A stretch of DNA of 64,000 nt from Streptomyces sp. NBC_01235 (GCF_035989285.1 NZ_CP108513.1:9796001-9860000); one strand, 5' to 3'; shown: positions 44,793 to 53,979, counted from the stretch's first letter. Numbers and translations: made by a program. The notes: generated by a model not told the origin, from the sequence alone.

Positions 44793-44982
44793 TGCAACAG
44801 CCTGGTTGGCGCGGAAGGCCGGGCATGGAGCCTTGTCTCCAGAGTGAAGCGATGTTCCTCACAATCATCGACTCCGACGGGCGCCCATGTAGAGTGAAGA
44901 CCGCCCTTGACCTGCACAGAGCAGGCAGGGAGCCGTCTTTCAGGAGTCCAACATGCTGCGCACCATGTTCAAGTCCAAGATC
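44793..44982 (+). repeat. panD 5' region, left copy (putative attL)
   Basis: About 190 bp matches 62613-62802 at a constant offset of 17820 bp, apart from a small indel near 44810. Shared blocks include GATGTTCCTCACAATC, GTAGAGTGAAGA, CGCCCTTGACCTGCAC, CAGGGAGCCGTCTT, CAGGAGTCCAA and the final 16 bp GTTCAAGTCCAAGATC. The last 100 bp show about a dozen mismatches, so the copies are related but not identical. After AAGATC the two sites diverge completely. Confidence 0.85.
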
Positions 44983-44985
44983 TAG
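44953..44985 (+). pseudogene. panD: panD stub (first 10 codons)
   Basis: ATG opens MLRTMFKSKI and then hits TAG at 44983. It matches residues 1-10 of the intact panD product ([10 protein letters not shown]), with the CAGGAGTCC ribosome site kept. The gene is cut exactly where homology to the intact copy ends, as expected of a recombination site inside the coding sequence. Confidence 0.8.
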
Positions 44986-45029
44986 CGTTTGGGTGTTTCC
45001 GCAGGTCAGAGCCCTGATTGTCGCCTCCT

Positions 45030-45051
45030 GGTCAGCAAAAGGTCAGCAAAA
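45030..45051 (+). repeat. Tandem GGTCAGCAAAA boxes (putative integrase arm sites, left)
   Basis: Two adjacent copies of GGTCAGCAAAA, 11 bp apart (one DNA turn), lie 47 bp inside the left panD repeat and 85 bp before the integrase remnant. Position and periodicity fit arm-type binding sites. Confidence 0.5.
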
Positions 45052-45136
45052 GGCCGGCACGGTGTCCGGCTCGCTGACCTGCGGCCCGCGACAGGCCCTG
45101 CTGTGCCGCCCGGCGCCCGTTCGGAAGGCTTGATGC

Positions 45137-45400
45137 GTGGCTCGACAACTCGCCCGTGAGATGGGGTCGTTCTTCAAGGAGTGCGGTTGTTCCAGGCCGG
45201 CTCGTTGCCCGCACCCGTACACGATTCGGTTCCGGGAAGCTCTCGGCAAGCAGCGTGAAGAGGCCGGCTACGACACGCAGGACGAACTCGGTCAGCGGAC
45301 GATCGTGGAGGAACGGGGAAGCCCGGGCGGTGAACATCAACAATGCCGTGGCCGACGACGTCTACCGGGTGCACGAGCAGATCCACTCCAACACACATAG
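45137..45400 (+). pseudogene. Tyrosine recombinase (integrase), N-terminal fragment
   Basis: From a GTG at 45137 the frame reads GSFFKECGCSRPARCPHPYT, then IRFREALGKQREEAGYDTQD. This closely resembles the N-terminal arm-binding domain of actinobacterial phage/ICE integrases (GxFFKxCxHPxxxxxCPHxYxIRYRxxxGKQxEE). The similarity stops after ~53 residues, the rest of the frame is unrelated, and the catalytic domain (R..HxxR..Y) is absent. It sits next to the left panD repeat, the usual place for an integrase gene. Confidence 0.65.
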
Positions 45401-45444
45401 GCCGGCGAAGCTGAAGCATCGCAAGGCGGGGAGTTCCGGGAGAC

Positions 45445-46153
45445 ATGGAACGGGTGGCCGATCCCGGGCAGGCGTTCAGGCTCGGCAACATGGCGCTGCG
45501 GGCGGCGTGGGCGGCCGGTCACAGCGGACTTCAGCGCGAGGCGCTCCAGCGGCTGGAGCGGCGGCTCCCGCAAGGGAACTTCCCGAACGCCGATCTGCTG
45601 CCGTTGCTGCGCGCATGCTGGACGGAGGAACGGGAAGGCGGCACCGATGACCGCGACCAGGTCGTGGCCCCCGGCGCCGAGGTCCTCACCCGGCTCAGCG
45701 GCAGTTCCTGGCTCCTCATGCCACCGGCACCGCTTGCGGTGGCCTGGGGCATCGAGTCCGCTCTGCAGGAGGCGCTCCGCCGCGAGACCGACATGCTGCG
45801 GCACACGGAAGTGGTCACCGCCCTGACCCAGGCGCTGGCCCAGACCGTGGCGCTGGACATCGCGCAAGGCTCCTGGACCTCGGCCGCGGCGAACGCCCTT
45901 GAGGGGCTCCAAGTGGCCGAGGGGACCGGCGGCGACCTCTTGGCGGCGCAGTGCCGCGCCAGTCTCGGATGGCTGGCAGCCGCGCGAGGCGATGAGCAGA
46001 CCGTCGCGGACTTCGCCGCCCGTTTCATCGAGGTATGGGTGCCGCGTGGGGCGCGCGCCTTCAGCGCCGGCGCGGAGTGGAACCTCGGCATGTCGGCGCT
46101 CTTCGCCGGCCGGGCCGAGGAAGCGCTGGACCAAGCGCTGAGTTCGGTCGGCT
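45445..46153 (+). pseudogene. LuxR-family (LAL/ATPase-TPR) regulator, internal fragment
   Basis: About 235 in-frame codons form the helical TPR-like part of a large LuxR regulator: AFRLGNMALRAAWAAGHSGL, then LPLLRACWTEEREGGTDD and GDLLAAQCRASLGWLAAARG. The P-loop ATPase end and the C-terminal LuxR helix-turn-helix are missing, and after ~46153 the frame becomes low-complexity. Neither a proper start nor a ribosome site is present. Confidence 0.55.
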
Positions 46154-46236
46154 CGAGTAGGCCGCTTGGGCGGCGAAGCAGTCGCCGTCCGCTAGGTCGG
46201 ACGCCTGCCATTGGCTCTTTGCCCTGGGAAAGCCCC

Positions 46237-46782
46237 TCAGGTCCGATGCCGGACGTCGAAGTGCGCGGAGTGCGCGGTCAGCTTGCCGAGCAACTCGATG
46301 AGGGTCTGCTGCTCGGCCTCACTGAGTGCGCCCGCCCACTCCTGTTCACGTGCGTTGTGTGCCTGGAAGGCAGTGGTGATCGCGTGCAGGCCGGCCTCGG
46401 TGAGGCCGAGCTGAACCGCGCGCCCGTCGTAGGAGGCGCGCTCCTTGCTCACCAGGCCGTCCCGTTCCAGCGTGTTCACCAGCGCCGACACGGCGGCTCG
46501 GCTCATACCGGACAGCTCCGCGACCTTCTTCGCCTCGACCGGACCCGACAACCAGACGGCGAACAGCACTCGAAAGCCGGGCCATGACCAGCCGCGAGGC
46601 CGGTGTACGGCGGATTCGAGGTCGTAGACGAGCATGTTGGCCGCGCGGTGGAGGGTGAGCACCAGCCGCATGGCGAGCGGGTCGATGCCGGGGAGTTCCC
46701 GCGAGGCCCGGTCGACGGCGTGGTCAATGAACGACCAGAAGTGCAGGTGGTCGGCATCCAGCGGTTCTGGTTCCTGGGTCAC
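46237..46782 (-). CDS. MarR family regulator (probable regulator of the hpa operon)
   Basis: A 181-aa protein from GTG. The winged-helix domain occupies ~70-140: WPGFRVLFAVWLSGPVEAKK, then VAELSGMSRAAVSALVNTLE (recognition helix) and RDGLVSKERASYDGRAVQLG (wing). It is divergent from the flavin-reductase gene of the 4-hydroxyphenylacetate operon, and the gap contains an AT-rich perfect palindrome. This is the arrangement of HpaR-type repressors, which release DNA when the aromatic acid binds. The ligand cannot be deduced from sequence alone. Confidence 0.8.
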   Translation of the reverse strand: MTQEPEPLDADHLHFWSFIDHAVDRASRELPGIDPLAMRLVLTLHRAANMLVYDLESAVHRPRGWSWPGFRVLFAVWLSGPVEAKKVAELSGMSRAAVSALVNTLERDGLVSKERASYDGRAVQLGLTEAGLHAITTAFQAHNAREQEWAGALSEAEQQTLIELLGKLTAHSAHFDVRHRT

Positions 46783-46923
46783 AGGTCGGAGTCTAGGTCG
46801 GGCGGCATCACGGACCGCACTCGGGAAGCGGGCACGCGTCGGCCCCCGTCCAGGTTTCCGGACCGTAAAAAACCTTCACCCGAGGGCTTCCCTCCAGATG
46901 CCGACGGGGGTACGGTCCCCAAT

Positions 46924-46941
46924 TAATCAAAGCATTGATTA
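46924..46941. promoter_or_regulatory. Palindromic MarR-type operator upstream of the hpa operon
   Basis: TAATCA-AAGCAT-TGATTA is a perfect 6-bp inverted repeat with 6-bp spacing in an unusually AT-rich patch of the 321-bp divergent gap. Size and symmetry fit a MarR dimer. No consensus -35/-10 pair could be set with confidence, but the site lies where both divergent promoters should be. Confidence 0.6.
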
Positions 46942-47103
46942 CATGCTCTGAGTATTAGTCGCCCCGTTTTGTCCTCTGGCTCTGTCAGGGGGCAGGTCTC
47001 CTCCCGGCCGTGCGTCCCGATGTGCGGCCGGGTAGCCCCGGCCGTTCCTCCTCCTCCGTCAAGGGGGACGGTGTGGCGGGCGATCGATCCCAAGGAACCT
47101 CGT

Positions 47104-47607
47104 ATGCCCGAAGCATTCGCTCCCCCCAGTCCCGGCGCGCTGCGCGCCTGCATGTCCCGCTTCGCCACCGGCGTCACGGTGGTGTCGTACGCGACCGACA
47201 GCGGTCCGCGGGGCGCCACCATGAACTCCTTCACGTCCGTGTCCGCCGAACCGCCGCTGGTCCTGGTCAGCGTCGCCCGCCGGGCCCGCTGCCACGACCA
47301 GCTGACCGACGGGCCCTTCTGCGTGAACATCCTCGGTGCCGAACAGGAGCAGTTGGCCCGGCTGTTCGCCGGGGCCCCGAGCACCGCGGAGCCCCGCTGG
47401 GCGGAGGACGCGCGCGTCCCGCGGCTGGCCGACCCGCTCGCCTGGGTGGAGTGCGAGCCCTGGCGCGCGTACGACGGCGGCGACCACACCCTGGTCCTCG
47501 GCCGCGTCACCGACCTCGGCCACCGCGACGGCGACGCCCTGACCTACGCCTGGAGCCGCTTCGCGTCCACGACCGAGTCGACCGACGGCATCGAGCACCT
47601 CTTCTGA
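47104..47607 (+). CDS. hpaC: Flavin reductase, HpaC-like
   Basis: A 167-aa protein; AAGGA precedes the ATG. Flavin-reductase features are FATGVTVVSYATDSGPRGAT near the start, NSFTSVSAEPPLVLVSVARR, FCVNILGAEQEQLARLFAG and DHTLVLGRVTDLGHRDGDAL. It supplies reduced FAD to the hydroxylase encoded immediately downstream, forming a two-component monooxygenase. It is the first gene of the catabolic operon, behind the MarR operator. Confidence 0.85.
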   Translation: MPEAFAPPSPGALRACMSRFATGVTVVSYATDSGPRGATMNSFTSVSAEPPLVLVSVARRARCHDQLTDGPFCVNILGAEQEQLARLFAGAPSTAEPRWAEDARVPRLADPLAWVECEPWRAYDGGDHTLVLGRVTDLGHRDGDALTYAWSRFASTTESTDGIEHLF

Positions 47608-47668
47608 AGCTCTCCCACCCGCCCCACCCCCCTTCTCAAGCCCCACCCCACTCCCCAGGAGAACCACC

Positions 47669-49120
47669 ATGGCCGCACGCACCGGCAAGGAATTCCTCGA
47701 TCGCCTCTCCCAGTCCCGCCCCACCGTGCACATCCAGGGCGAGACGCTCACCGGGGGAATCCAGGAACACCCCGCTTTCCGCAACGTCGTGCAGACCTAC
47801 GCCGAGCTGTACGACCTCCAGCACAGCGAGGAACACAAGGACGTCCTCACGTACGCCTCCCCCACCTCCGGTGAGCCGGTCGGCACGTCCTTCCTCACTC
47901 CCCGCACACCCGACGATCTCGTCAAGCGCCGTAAGGCATTCAAGGTGTGGGCCGACCACAGCAACGGCATGCTCGGCCGCACCGGCGACTACATGAACAG
48001 CTCCCTGATGGCGCTCGCCTCGGCCGCCGACTGGTTCGCCCAGGCCAACCCCGCCTTCGGCGAGAACATCCGCCGCTACTACGAGAAGGCCCGCGAAGAG
48101 GATCTGCTGTGCACACACACGCTGATCCCGCCGCAGGTCAACCGGGCGGTGGCCGGTACCCAGCAGGCGGGCGGCAAGCTCGCGGCGCGCATCGTGAAGG
48201 AGGACGACAACGGCGTGGTGATCCGCGGGGCGCGCATGCTCGCCACCATCGCCCCCTTCGCCGACGAGATGCTCGTCTTCCCCTCGACCGTGCTCCGCGG
48301 CACCCCCGAGGACAAGCCGTACTCGTACGCCTTCGCCATCCCCAACGACACCCCCGGCCTGCGCTACATCGCCCGCGAACCCCTCGACTACGACCGTCCC
48401 CGCCACGACCACCCCCTCGCCTCCCGCTTCGAGGAATCGGACTGTGTGGTCGTCTTCGACGACGTGCACGTGCCCTTCGAGCGCTGCTTCGCCCTCGGTG
48501 ACGCCGAGCTGTGCAACGGCTTCTACTCCCAGACGTCCTCCGTGGTGCACATGACCCACCAGGTCGTCACCCGCACCACCGCCAAGACCGAGTACGTCCT
48601 CGGACTGGTGACACTGCTCACGGAGGCCATCGGCATCGAGCAGTTCCAGCACGTCCAGGAGGACATCGCCGAGATCATCACCACCCTGGAGACGCTGCGC
48701 GCCTTCCTGCGCGCGGCGGAAGCCGACGCCGAGGTCAACGAGTACGGGGTGCTGACCCCGGCCTGGGCCCCCCTCAACGCCGCCCGCAACCTCTACCCCA
48801 AGCTCTACCAGCGCTTCCCGCAGATCCTGCGCAAGCTCGGCGCCTCCGGCCTGATGGCCACCCCGACCGAACTCGACATCACCGGCCCGGCGGCCGCCGA
48901 CATCGACGCCTACCTCCAGTCGGCCACCCTCACCGGCGCCGAGCGCGTGAAGCTCTTCCGTCTCGTCTGGGACACCTGCATCTCCGCCTTCTCCAGCCGC
49001 CAGGCCCTGTACGAGTACTACTTCTTCGGCGACCCCGTCCGCATGGCCGGCGCGTACGTGAAGTCGTACGACCGCGAGCCTCACAGGGCGAAGGTCCAGG
49101 CGTTCCTGGAGCGCTCCTGA
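47669..49120 (+). CDS. hpaB: 4-hydroxyphenylacetate 3-monooxygenase, oxygenase component
   Basis: A 483-aa protein with CAGGAGAACC before the ATG. It has the HpaB/acyl-CoA-dehydrogenase-like fold marks: EFLDRLSQSRPTVHIQGETL at the start, RTGDYMNSSLMALASAADWF and LCTHTLIPPQVNRA. With FADH2 from the reductase it hydroxylates 4-hydroxyphenylacetate to 3,4-dihydroxyphenylacetate (homoprotocatechuate). Length is typical for the family. The stop overlaps the next ATG. Confidence 0.85.
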   Translation: MAARTGKEFLDRLSQSRPTVHIQGETLTGGIQEHPAFRNVVQTYAELYDLQHSEEHKDVLTYASPTSGEPVGTSFLTPRTPDDLVKRRKAFKVWADHSNGMLGRTGDYMNSSLMALASAADWFAQANPAFGENIRRYYEKAREEDLLCTHTLIPPQVNRAVAGTQQAGGKLAARIVKEDDNGVVIRGARMLATIAPFADEMLVFPSTVLRGTPEDKPYSYAFAIPNDTPGLRYIAREPLDYDRPRHDHPLASRFEESDCVVVFDDVHVPFERCFALGDAELCNGFYSQTSSVVHMTHQVVTRTTAKTEYVLGLVTLLTEAIGIEQFQHVQEDIAEIITTLETLRAFLRAAEADAEVNEYGVLTPAWAPLNAARNLYPKLYQRFPQILRKLGASGLMATPTELDITGPAAADIDAYLQSATLTGAERVKLFRLVWDTCISAFSSRQALYEYYFFGDPVRMAGAYVKSYDREPHRAKVQAFLERS

Positions 49121-50565
49121 TGACGCACCCCCTGGGGAATCCCCCATCGAAGATCATCGCTGTCCATCTCAACTACCCCAGCCGGGCCAAGGAGCGCGGC
49201 CGGACCCCGGCCCAGCCCTCCTACTTCCTCAAGCCCCCCTCGTCGCTGGCAGGCACCAAGGAGGCCATCGTCCGCCCGGAGGGGTGTGAACTTCTCGGGT
49301 TCGAGGGCGAGATAGCCCTGGTCGTCGGCAGCCGGGCCCAGCGGGTGCGGCCGGAGGACGGCTGGTCCCACGTGCGGTGGGTGACCGCCGCGAACGACGC
49401 CGGGGTCTACGACCTGCGGTATGCCGACCGCGGCTCCAACCTCCGCTCCAAGGGCGCCGACGGCTTCACCCCGATCGGGCCGCGGCTGCTGGATGCCCGC
49501 CGACTCGACCCGGGCGCACTCCAGTTGCGTACCTGGGTCAACGGTGAACTCGTGCAGGACGACACCACCGACACGCTCCTCTTCCCCTTCGGACAGCTCG
49601 TCGCCGATCTGTCGAGACTGGTCACGCTGGAGCCCGGGGACGTGATCCTGACGGGCACTCCCGCCGGCGCGTCCGTCGTCTCCCCCGGCGACACGGTCGA
49701 GGTCGAGGTCACCTGCGGCGGGCAGTCCACCGGGCGGCTGCGCAACCCCATCGCCTCCGGGCCCGCCCTGGAGACCTACGGAGCGATGCCGAGGACGGAC
49801 GCGGCCGAACGCGAGGCCGCCCACGGAGCCGCGTACACACCCGAGGCACTGCTCGACGAACGCATCGAGGACGGACTGCGTTCGGTCGCGGTCGCCACAC
49901 TCAGCGCACAGTTGCGGGGGCGCGGACTGCCGCACATGTCCATCGACGGGGTACGTCCCACACGGCCGGACACGAAGATGGTCGGCGTCGCCCACACGCT
50001 GCGCTACCTGCCGCTGCGCGAGGACCTGTTCAAGCGGTACGGCAACGGCATGAACGCCCAGAAGCGGGCCATCGAGCAGCTGCGACCCGGCCATGTGCTG
50101 GTCATGGACGCCCGCCGGGACACATCCGCCGGCACGCTCGGCGACATCCTCGCCCTGCGGGCCCAACAGCGCGGCGCGGCCGGGGTGGTCACCGACGGAG
50201 GCCTGCGCGACAGCGTCGCCGTCACCGAACTGGGGCTGCCCGTCTACCACGGCGGAGCCCACCCCTCTGTCCTCGGCCGCCGCCATGTGCCGTGGGACAC
50301 GGGAGTGCCGATCGCCTGCGGCGGAGCCCTAGTGCAGCCCGGCGACCTGCTGGTGGGAGACGCGGACGGCGTGGTCGTCGTACCGCCCGAGCTGGCCGAG
50401 GACCTGATCACCGACTGCCGGGAGCAGGAACAGCGGGAGCGCTTCATCACCGAGCAGGTGCGCGCCGGACACGACATCGACGGCCTGTATCCCCTCGGTC
50501 CCGACTGGCACGAGATGTACGAGCGGTGGCGCAAGCAGCACAGCACGCAAGGAGAGCCCACATGA
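49120..50565 (+). CDS. hpaG: FAH-family (HpaG-like) enzyme fused to an RraA-like domain
   Basis: A 481-aa fusion whose ATG overlaps the hpaB stop. Residues ~1-230 are a fumarylacetoacetate-hydrolase-family domain (LLGFEGEIALVVGSRAQRV, ANDAGVYDLRYADRG and DVILTGTPAGASVVSPGD), the OPET decarboxylase/isomerase type of homoprotocatechuate pathways. Residues ~270-470 are an RraA/HMG-aldolase-like domain with GAAGVVTDGGLRDS, the catalytic Arg/Asp loop. Classical HpaG has two FAH domains; here the second is replaced. RraA-like enzymes include oxaloacetate decarboxylases and class II aldolases, so the fused part may decarboxylate or cleave a later intermediate. Confidence 0.75.
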   Translation: MTHPLGNPPSKIIAVHLNYPSRAKERGRTPAQPSYFLKPPSSLAGTKEAIVRPEGCELLGFEGEIALVVGSRAQRVRPEDGWSHVRWVTAANDAGVYDLRYADRGSNLRSKGADGFTPIGPRLLDARRLDPGALQLRTWVNGELVQDDTTDTLLFPFGQLVADLSRLVTLEPGDVILTGTPAGASVVSPGDTVEVEVTCGGQSTGRLRNPIASGPALETYGAMPRTDAAEREAAHGAAYTPEALLDERIEDGLRSVAVATLSAQLRGRGLPHMSIDGVRPTRPDTKMVGVAHTLRYLPLREDLFKRYGNGMNAQKRAIEQLRPGHVLVMDARRDTSAGTLGDILALRAQQRGAAGVVTDGGLRDSVAVTELGLPVYHGGAHPSVLGRRHVPWDTGVPIACGGALVQPGDLLVGDADGVVVVPPELAEDLITDCREQEQRERFITEQVRAGHDIDGLYPLGPDWHEMYERWRKQHSTQGEPT

Positions 50566-51494
50566 AATTCCGCAGCGACCCGTCCGCCATCCGCGGCTCC
50601 ATCGCTCCCGCCATCACCCCCTTCACCTCGGACGGAGCCGTCGACCACGACAGCCTGCGCGCGCTGATCCGCTTCCAGCTGGAGTCCGGTTCGCACGGCA
50701 TCTCGCTGGGCGGCTCCACCGGCGAGCCCAGCGCGCAGAGCGTCAGCGAGCGGATCGCGGGCATGCGGACGGCGGTCGAGGAGATCGGTGACCGTGTCCC
50801 GTTCCTGCCCGGCACCGGATCCCACAAGCTCGACGAGACCCTCGAACTCACTGCCGCCGCAGCGGAGTTGGGAGCCGACGCCGCGCTCGTCATCACGCCG
50901 TACTACGCGCGCCCCACGCAGGAGGCGCTGTACCAGTGGTACGCGACCGTCGCACGGGAGTTCCCGGACCTGCCGATCGTCGCCTACAACGTGCCCTCGC
51001 GCACGGCCGTCGACATCGCGCCCGAGACGGTGAAGCGGCTGTTCACCGACTTCGAGAACTTCGTGGGCGTCAAGGAGACCACCAAGGACTTCGAGCACTT
51101 CTCGCGCGTGCTGCACGCCTGTGGGCGCTCACTGCTGGTGTGGTCCGGCATCGAGCTGCTGTGTCTGCCGCTGCTCGCACTCGGCGGTGCGGGTTTCGTC
51201 TCGGCCGTCGCCAATCTCGCGCCCGGCGCGGTGGCTCGGATGTACGAGCTGTGGGAGGCGGGCGATTTCGACGGTGCCCGCGATCTCCACTACCGCCTGC
51301 ACCCGCTCGTCGACCTCTTGTTCGTCGAGACGAACCCGGCGCCGGCCAAGTGGGTGCTGCACCAGCAGGGACGTATCGCGTCACCTCATGTCCGCCCGCC
51401 GCTCACCTCTCCCACCGACGCGGGCCTGTCCAAGATCCGCGCGCTGCTCCGCGAGGGCGCAGACCTCACCCAGCAGATCGGAGCCACGCAGTGA
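50562..51494 (+). CDS. DapA-family aldolase/lyase of the hpa operon
   Basis: A 310-aa TIM-barrel protein of the dihydrodipicolinate synthase/N-acetylneuraminate lyase family: IAPAITPFTSDGAVDHDSLR, LGGSTGEPSAQSVSER, IVAYNVPSRT (catalytic Tyr) and VGVKETTKDF with the Schiff-base Lys171. The ATG overlaps the preceding stop. Because no HpaI-type aldolase is encoded, it may do the last step, cleaving the dioate to pyruvate and succinate semialdehyde, or a related retro-aldol step. A true lysine-pathway DapA is unlikely in this setting. Confidence 0.8.
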   Translation: MKFRSDPSAIRGSIAPAITPFTSDGAVDHDSLRALIRFQLESGSHGISLGGSTGEPSAQSVSERIAGMRTAVEEIGDRVPFLPGTGSHKLDETLELTAAAAELGADAALVITPYYARPTQEALYQWYATVAREFPDLPIVAYNVPSRTAVDIAPETVKRLFTDFENFVGVKETTKDFEHFSRVLHACGRSLLVWSGIELLCLPLLALGGAGFVSAVANLAPGAVARMYELWEAGDFDGARDLHYRLHPLVDLLFVETNPAPAKWVLHQQGRIASPHVRPPLTSPTDAGLSKIRALLREGADLTQQIGATQ

Positions 51495-52978
51495 GCACCA
51501 CCCCTGAGCACCTTCCCCCCGTGATCCCGCACTGGATCGGCGGTTCCCTCGTCGACGCCGCGGACGGACGCACCTTCGACGTCGCCGACCCGGTCTCCAA
51601 CACGGCCTACGCACAGGCCGCGCGTGGCTCCGCGGCCGACGTGGACCGGGCGGTGACGGCTGCCCGGGTCGCGTTCCCGGAGTGGGCCGGGCTGTCCAAC
51701 CGGGCACGCGCGGGTGTCCTGAACCGGATCGCCGACGCCGTCGAGGCCCGTCATGACAGGCTCGCCGCCTTCGAGTCGTACGACTCCGGGCTGCCGATCG
51801 CGCAGGCGCGCGGCCAGGCGCGGCGCGCCGCCGAGAACTTCCGCTACTTCGCGGATGTCATCGTGGCCCTCGGCGAGGAGGCGTTCCGGCAGGGCGACGA
51901 CCAGTTCAGCTATGTGGTGCGCACACCGGTGGGGGTCGCCGGGCTGATCACTCCCTGGAACACTCCGTTCATGCTGGAGAGCTGGAAGCTGGCACCCGCG
52001 CTGGCGTCCGGCTGCACGCTGATCCTGAAGCCGGCCGAGTGGACCCCGCTGTCCGCGTCGCTGTGGCCGGAGATCTTCGAAGAGGCAGGTGTGCCCGCCG
52101 GGGTGGTGAACATCGTCCACGGCATCGGTGAGGAGGCCGGCCAGGCCCTCGTCGACCACCCGGAAGTACCGCTGATCTCCTTCACCGGCTCCACCGACAC
52201 GGGTCGGCACATCATCCGGTCGTCCGCCGAGCACCTGAAGACGGTGTCGATGGAGCTGGGCGGCAAGTCCCCGGTCGTCGTCTTCGCCGACGCCGACCTC
52301 GAGGCCGCGCTGGACTCGGTCGTGTTCGGCGTGTTCTCCCTCAACGGGGAGCGCTGCACGGCAGGTTCACGCGTACTCGTCGAGCGCCCGCTGTACGAGG
52401 AGTTCACGCGGCGACTGGCGGAGCGGGCCGCCAACGTACGCGTCGGGCTCCCTTCCGACCCGGCCACCGAGGTCGGCGCACTGGTACACCCCGAACACTA
52501 CGAGCGTGTCCTGAACTACGTGGAGATCGGCAGGAAGGAGGGCCGTCTGGTCGCCGGTGGCAGCCGCCCCGACCACCTCGCCGACGGCAACTACCTCCAG
52601 CCCACCGTCTTCGCCGACGTCGAACGCGACGCCCGTATCTTCCAGGAGGAGATCTTCGGCCCGGTCGTGGCGGTCGCTCCCTTCGACGACGAGACCGAGG
52701 CCGTGGAACTCGCGAACGCCACGCAGTTCGGTCTGGCCGCCTACGTCTGGACCTCGGACCTCAAGCGCGGCCACCGCATCGCGCACGCCGTCGAGTCCGG
52801 CATGGTCTGGATCAACTCCCACAACGTCCGCGACCTGCGCACTCCGTTCGGCGGGGTCAAGGCCTCCGGCGTCGGCCGCGAGGGCGGCGCCCACAGCATC
52901 GACTTCTACACCGAATCGAAGATCGTCCACGTCGCCCTCGCCGAGGTGCACACCCCCCGCTTCGGAGCCGCATCATGA
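51491..52978 (+). CDS. hpaE: 5-carboxymethyl-2-hydroxymuconate semialdehyde dehydrogenase-like
   Basis: A 495-aa aldehyde dehydrogenase from a GTG overlapping the previous stop. Motifs are TPWNTPFMLESWKLAPAL (NAD-binding), FTGSTDTGRHI, SMELGGKSPVVVF (catalytic Glu) and LNGERCTAGSR with nucleophile Cys289. It should oxidise the ring-cleavage product semialdehyde to the dicarboxylate. The next start (ATG at 52975) overlaps its stop, so ring-cleavage dioxygenase and dehydrogenase are translationally coupled. Confidence 0.85.
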   Translation: MSTTPEHLPPVIPHWIGGSLVDAADGRTFDVADPVSNTAYAQAARGSAADVDRAVTAARVAFPEWAGLSNRARAGVLNRIADAVEARHDRLAAFESYDSGLPIAQARGQARRAAENFRYFADVIVALGEEAFRQGDDQFSYVVRTPVGVAGLITPWNTPFMLESWKLAPALASGCTLILKPAEWTPLSASLWPEIFEEAGVPAGVVNIVHGIGEEAGQALVDHPEVPLISFTGSTDTGRHIIRSSAEHLKTVSMELGGKSPVVVFADADLEAALDSVVFGVFSLNGERCTAGSRVLVERPLYEEFTRRLAERAANVRVGLPSDPATEVGALVHPEHYERVLNYVEIGRKEGRLVAGGSRPDHLADGNYLQPTVFADVERDARIFQEEIFGPVVAVAPFDDETEAVELANATQFGLAAYVWTSDLKRGHRIAHAVESGMVWINSHNVRDLRTPFGGVKASGVGREGGAHSIDFYTESKIVHVALAEVHTPRFGAAS

Positions 52979-53979
52979 CCGCCTCGAACGCCCCCGACGT
53001 CGTCCGGTCCGCCTACGCCCAGCTCACCGTCACCGACCTCGGTGCCGCCCGCTGGTTCTGGGTCGACATGCTCGGTTTCTACGTGCAGTACGAGGACGCC
53101 GAGTCCCTGTACCTGCGCGGCACGGACGAACTCACCCACCACTCGCTCGTGCTGCGCAAGGGCGACCTGGCGGCCCTCGACCACATCTCCTATCGCGTCC
53201 GCACCCCCGAGGACGTCGACAAGGCGGAGAAGTTCTTCGCCGGACTCGGCTGCCCGGTCAAGCGGTTGAAGAAGGGCGAGGGAACGCACGGTATCGGCGA
53301 CGCGGTCCGCGTCATCGATCCGCTCGGCTTCCCCGTGGAGTTCTTCCACGAGATCGCCCGCGCCGAGCGCCTCATCCAGCGCTACGACATCCGCCACGGC
53401 GCCGAGATCGCCCGCCTGGACCACTTCAACATCTGCACCCCCGACATCCCGGCCGCCTACGCCCACTACCAGTCCCTCGGCTTCGGCTGCTCGGAAACGA
53501 TCGAGGGTGACGAGCACGAGCTGTACGCGGCCTGGATGTACCGCAAACAGACCGTCCATGACGTCGCCTTCACCGGGGGTGCCGGGCCGCGACTGCACCA
53601 CCTCGGGGTGGCCACCCACGAGTCCCACCAGGTACTGCGCGCGGCCGACCTCTTCGGCTCGCTGCACAAAGAGCACCACATCGAACGAGGCCCCGGCCGG
53701 CACGGCGTGTCCAACGCCTTCTACCTCTACCTGAGGGACCCCGACGGCCACCGCGTGGAGATCTACACCTCGGACTACTACACCGGTGACCCGGACCACG
53801 AGACGTACCGCTGGAACGTGCGCGACGACCGCCGCCGCGACTTCTGGGGCAACGCCGTCATCGAGTCCTGGTACAAGGAGGCCGCCCCCGTCCTCGACCT
53901 CTCCGGGCACCCGCAGCCCGTGACCGACACCGTCCTCGACGAGTCCGCGGTTCAGGTGGGTGCGGACGGTCTCGGCTGA
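52975..53979 (+). CDS. hpaD: 3,4-dihydroxyphenylacetate 2,3-dioxygenase
   Basis: A 334-aa type I extradiol dioxygenase of two vicinal-oxygen-chelate modules. The metal ligands are visible: His150 (RLDHFNICTPD), His208/209 (RLHHLGVATHES) and Glu262 (GHRVEIYTSDYY). It resembles the Mn/Fe homoprotocatechuate dioxygenases and opens the ring next to the hydroxyls. It is the last gene of the operon; no isomerase (HpaF) or hydratase (HpaH) gene follows. Confidence 0.85.
   Translation: MTASNAPDVVRSAYAQLTVTDLGAARWFWVDMLGFYVQYEDAESLYLRGTDELTHHSLVLRKGDLAALDHISYRVRTPEDVDKAEKFFAGLGCPVKRLKKGEGTHGIGDAVRVIDPLGFPVEFFHEIARAERLIQRYDIRHGAEIARLDHFNICTPDIPAAYAHYQSLGFGCSETIEGDEHELYAAWMYRKQTVHDVAFTGGAGPRLHHLGVATHESHQVLRAADLFGSLHKEHHIERGPGRHGVSNAFYLYLRDPDGHRVEIYTSDYYTGDPDHETYRWNVRDDRRRDFWGNAVIESWYKEAAPVLDLSGHPQPVTDTVLDESAVQVGADGLG

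Noticed and set aside
50562..51494. Lysine-pathway dapA
   Set aside because: The gene is translationally embedded in the hpa operon, with no other lysine genes, so a catabolic lyase is more likely.
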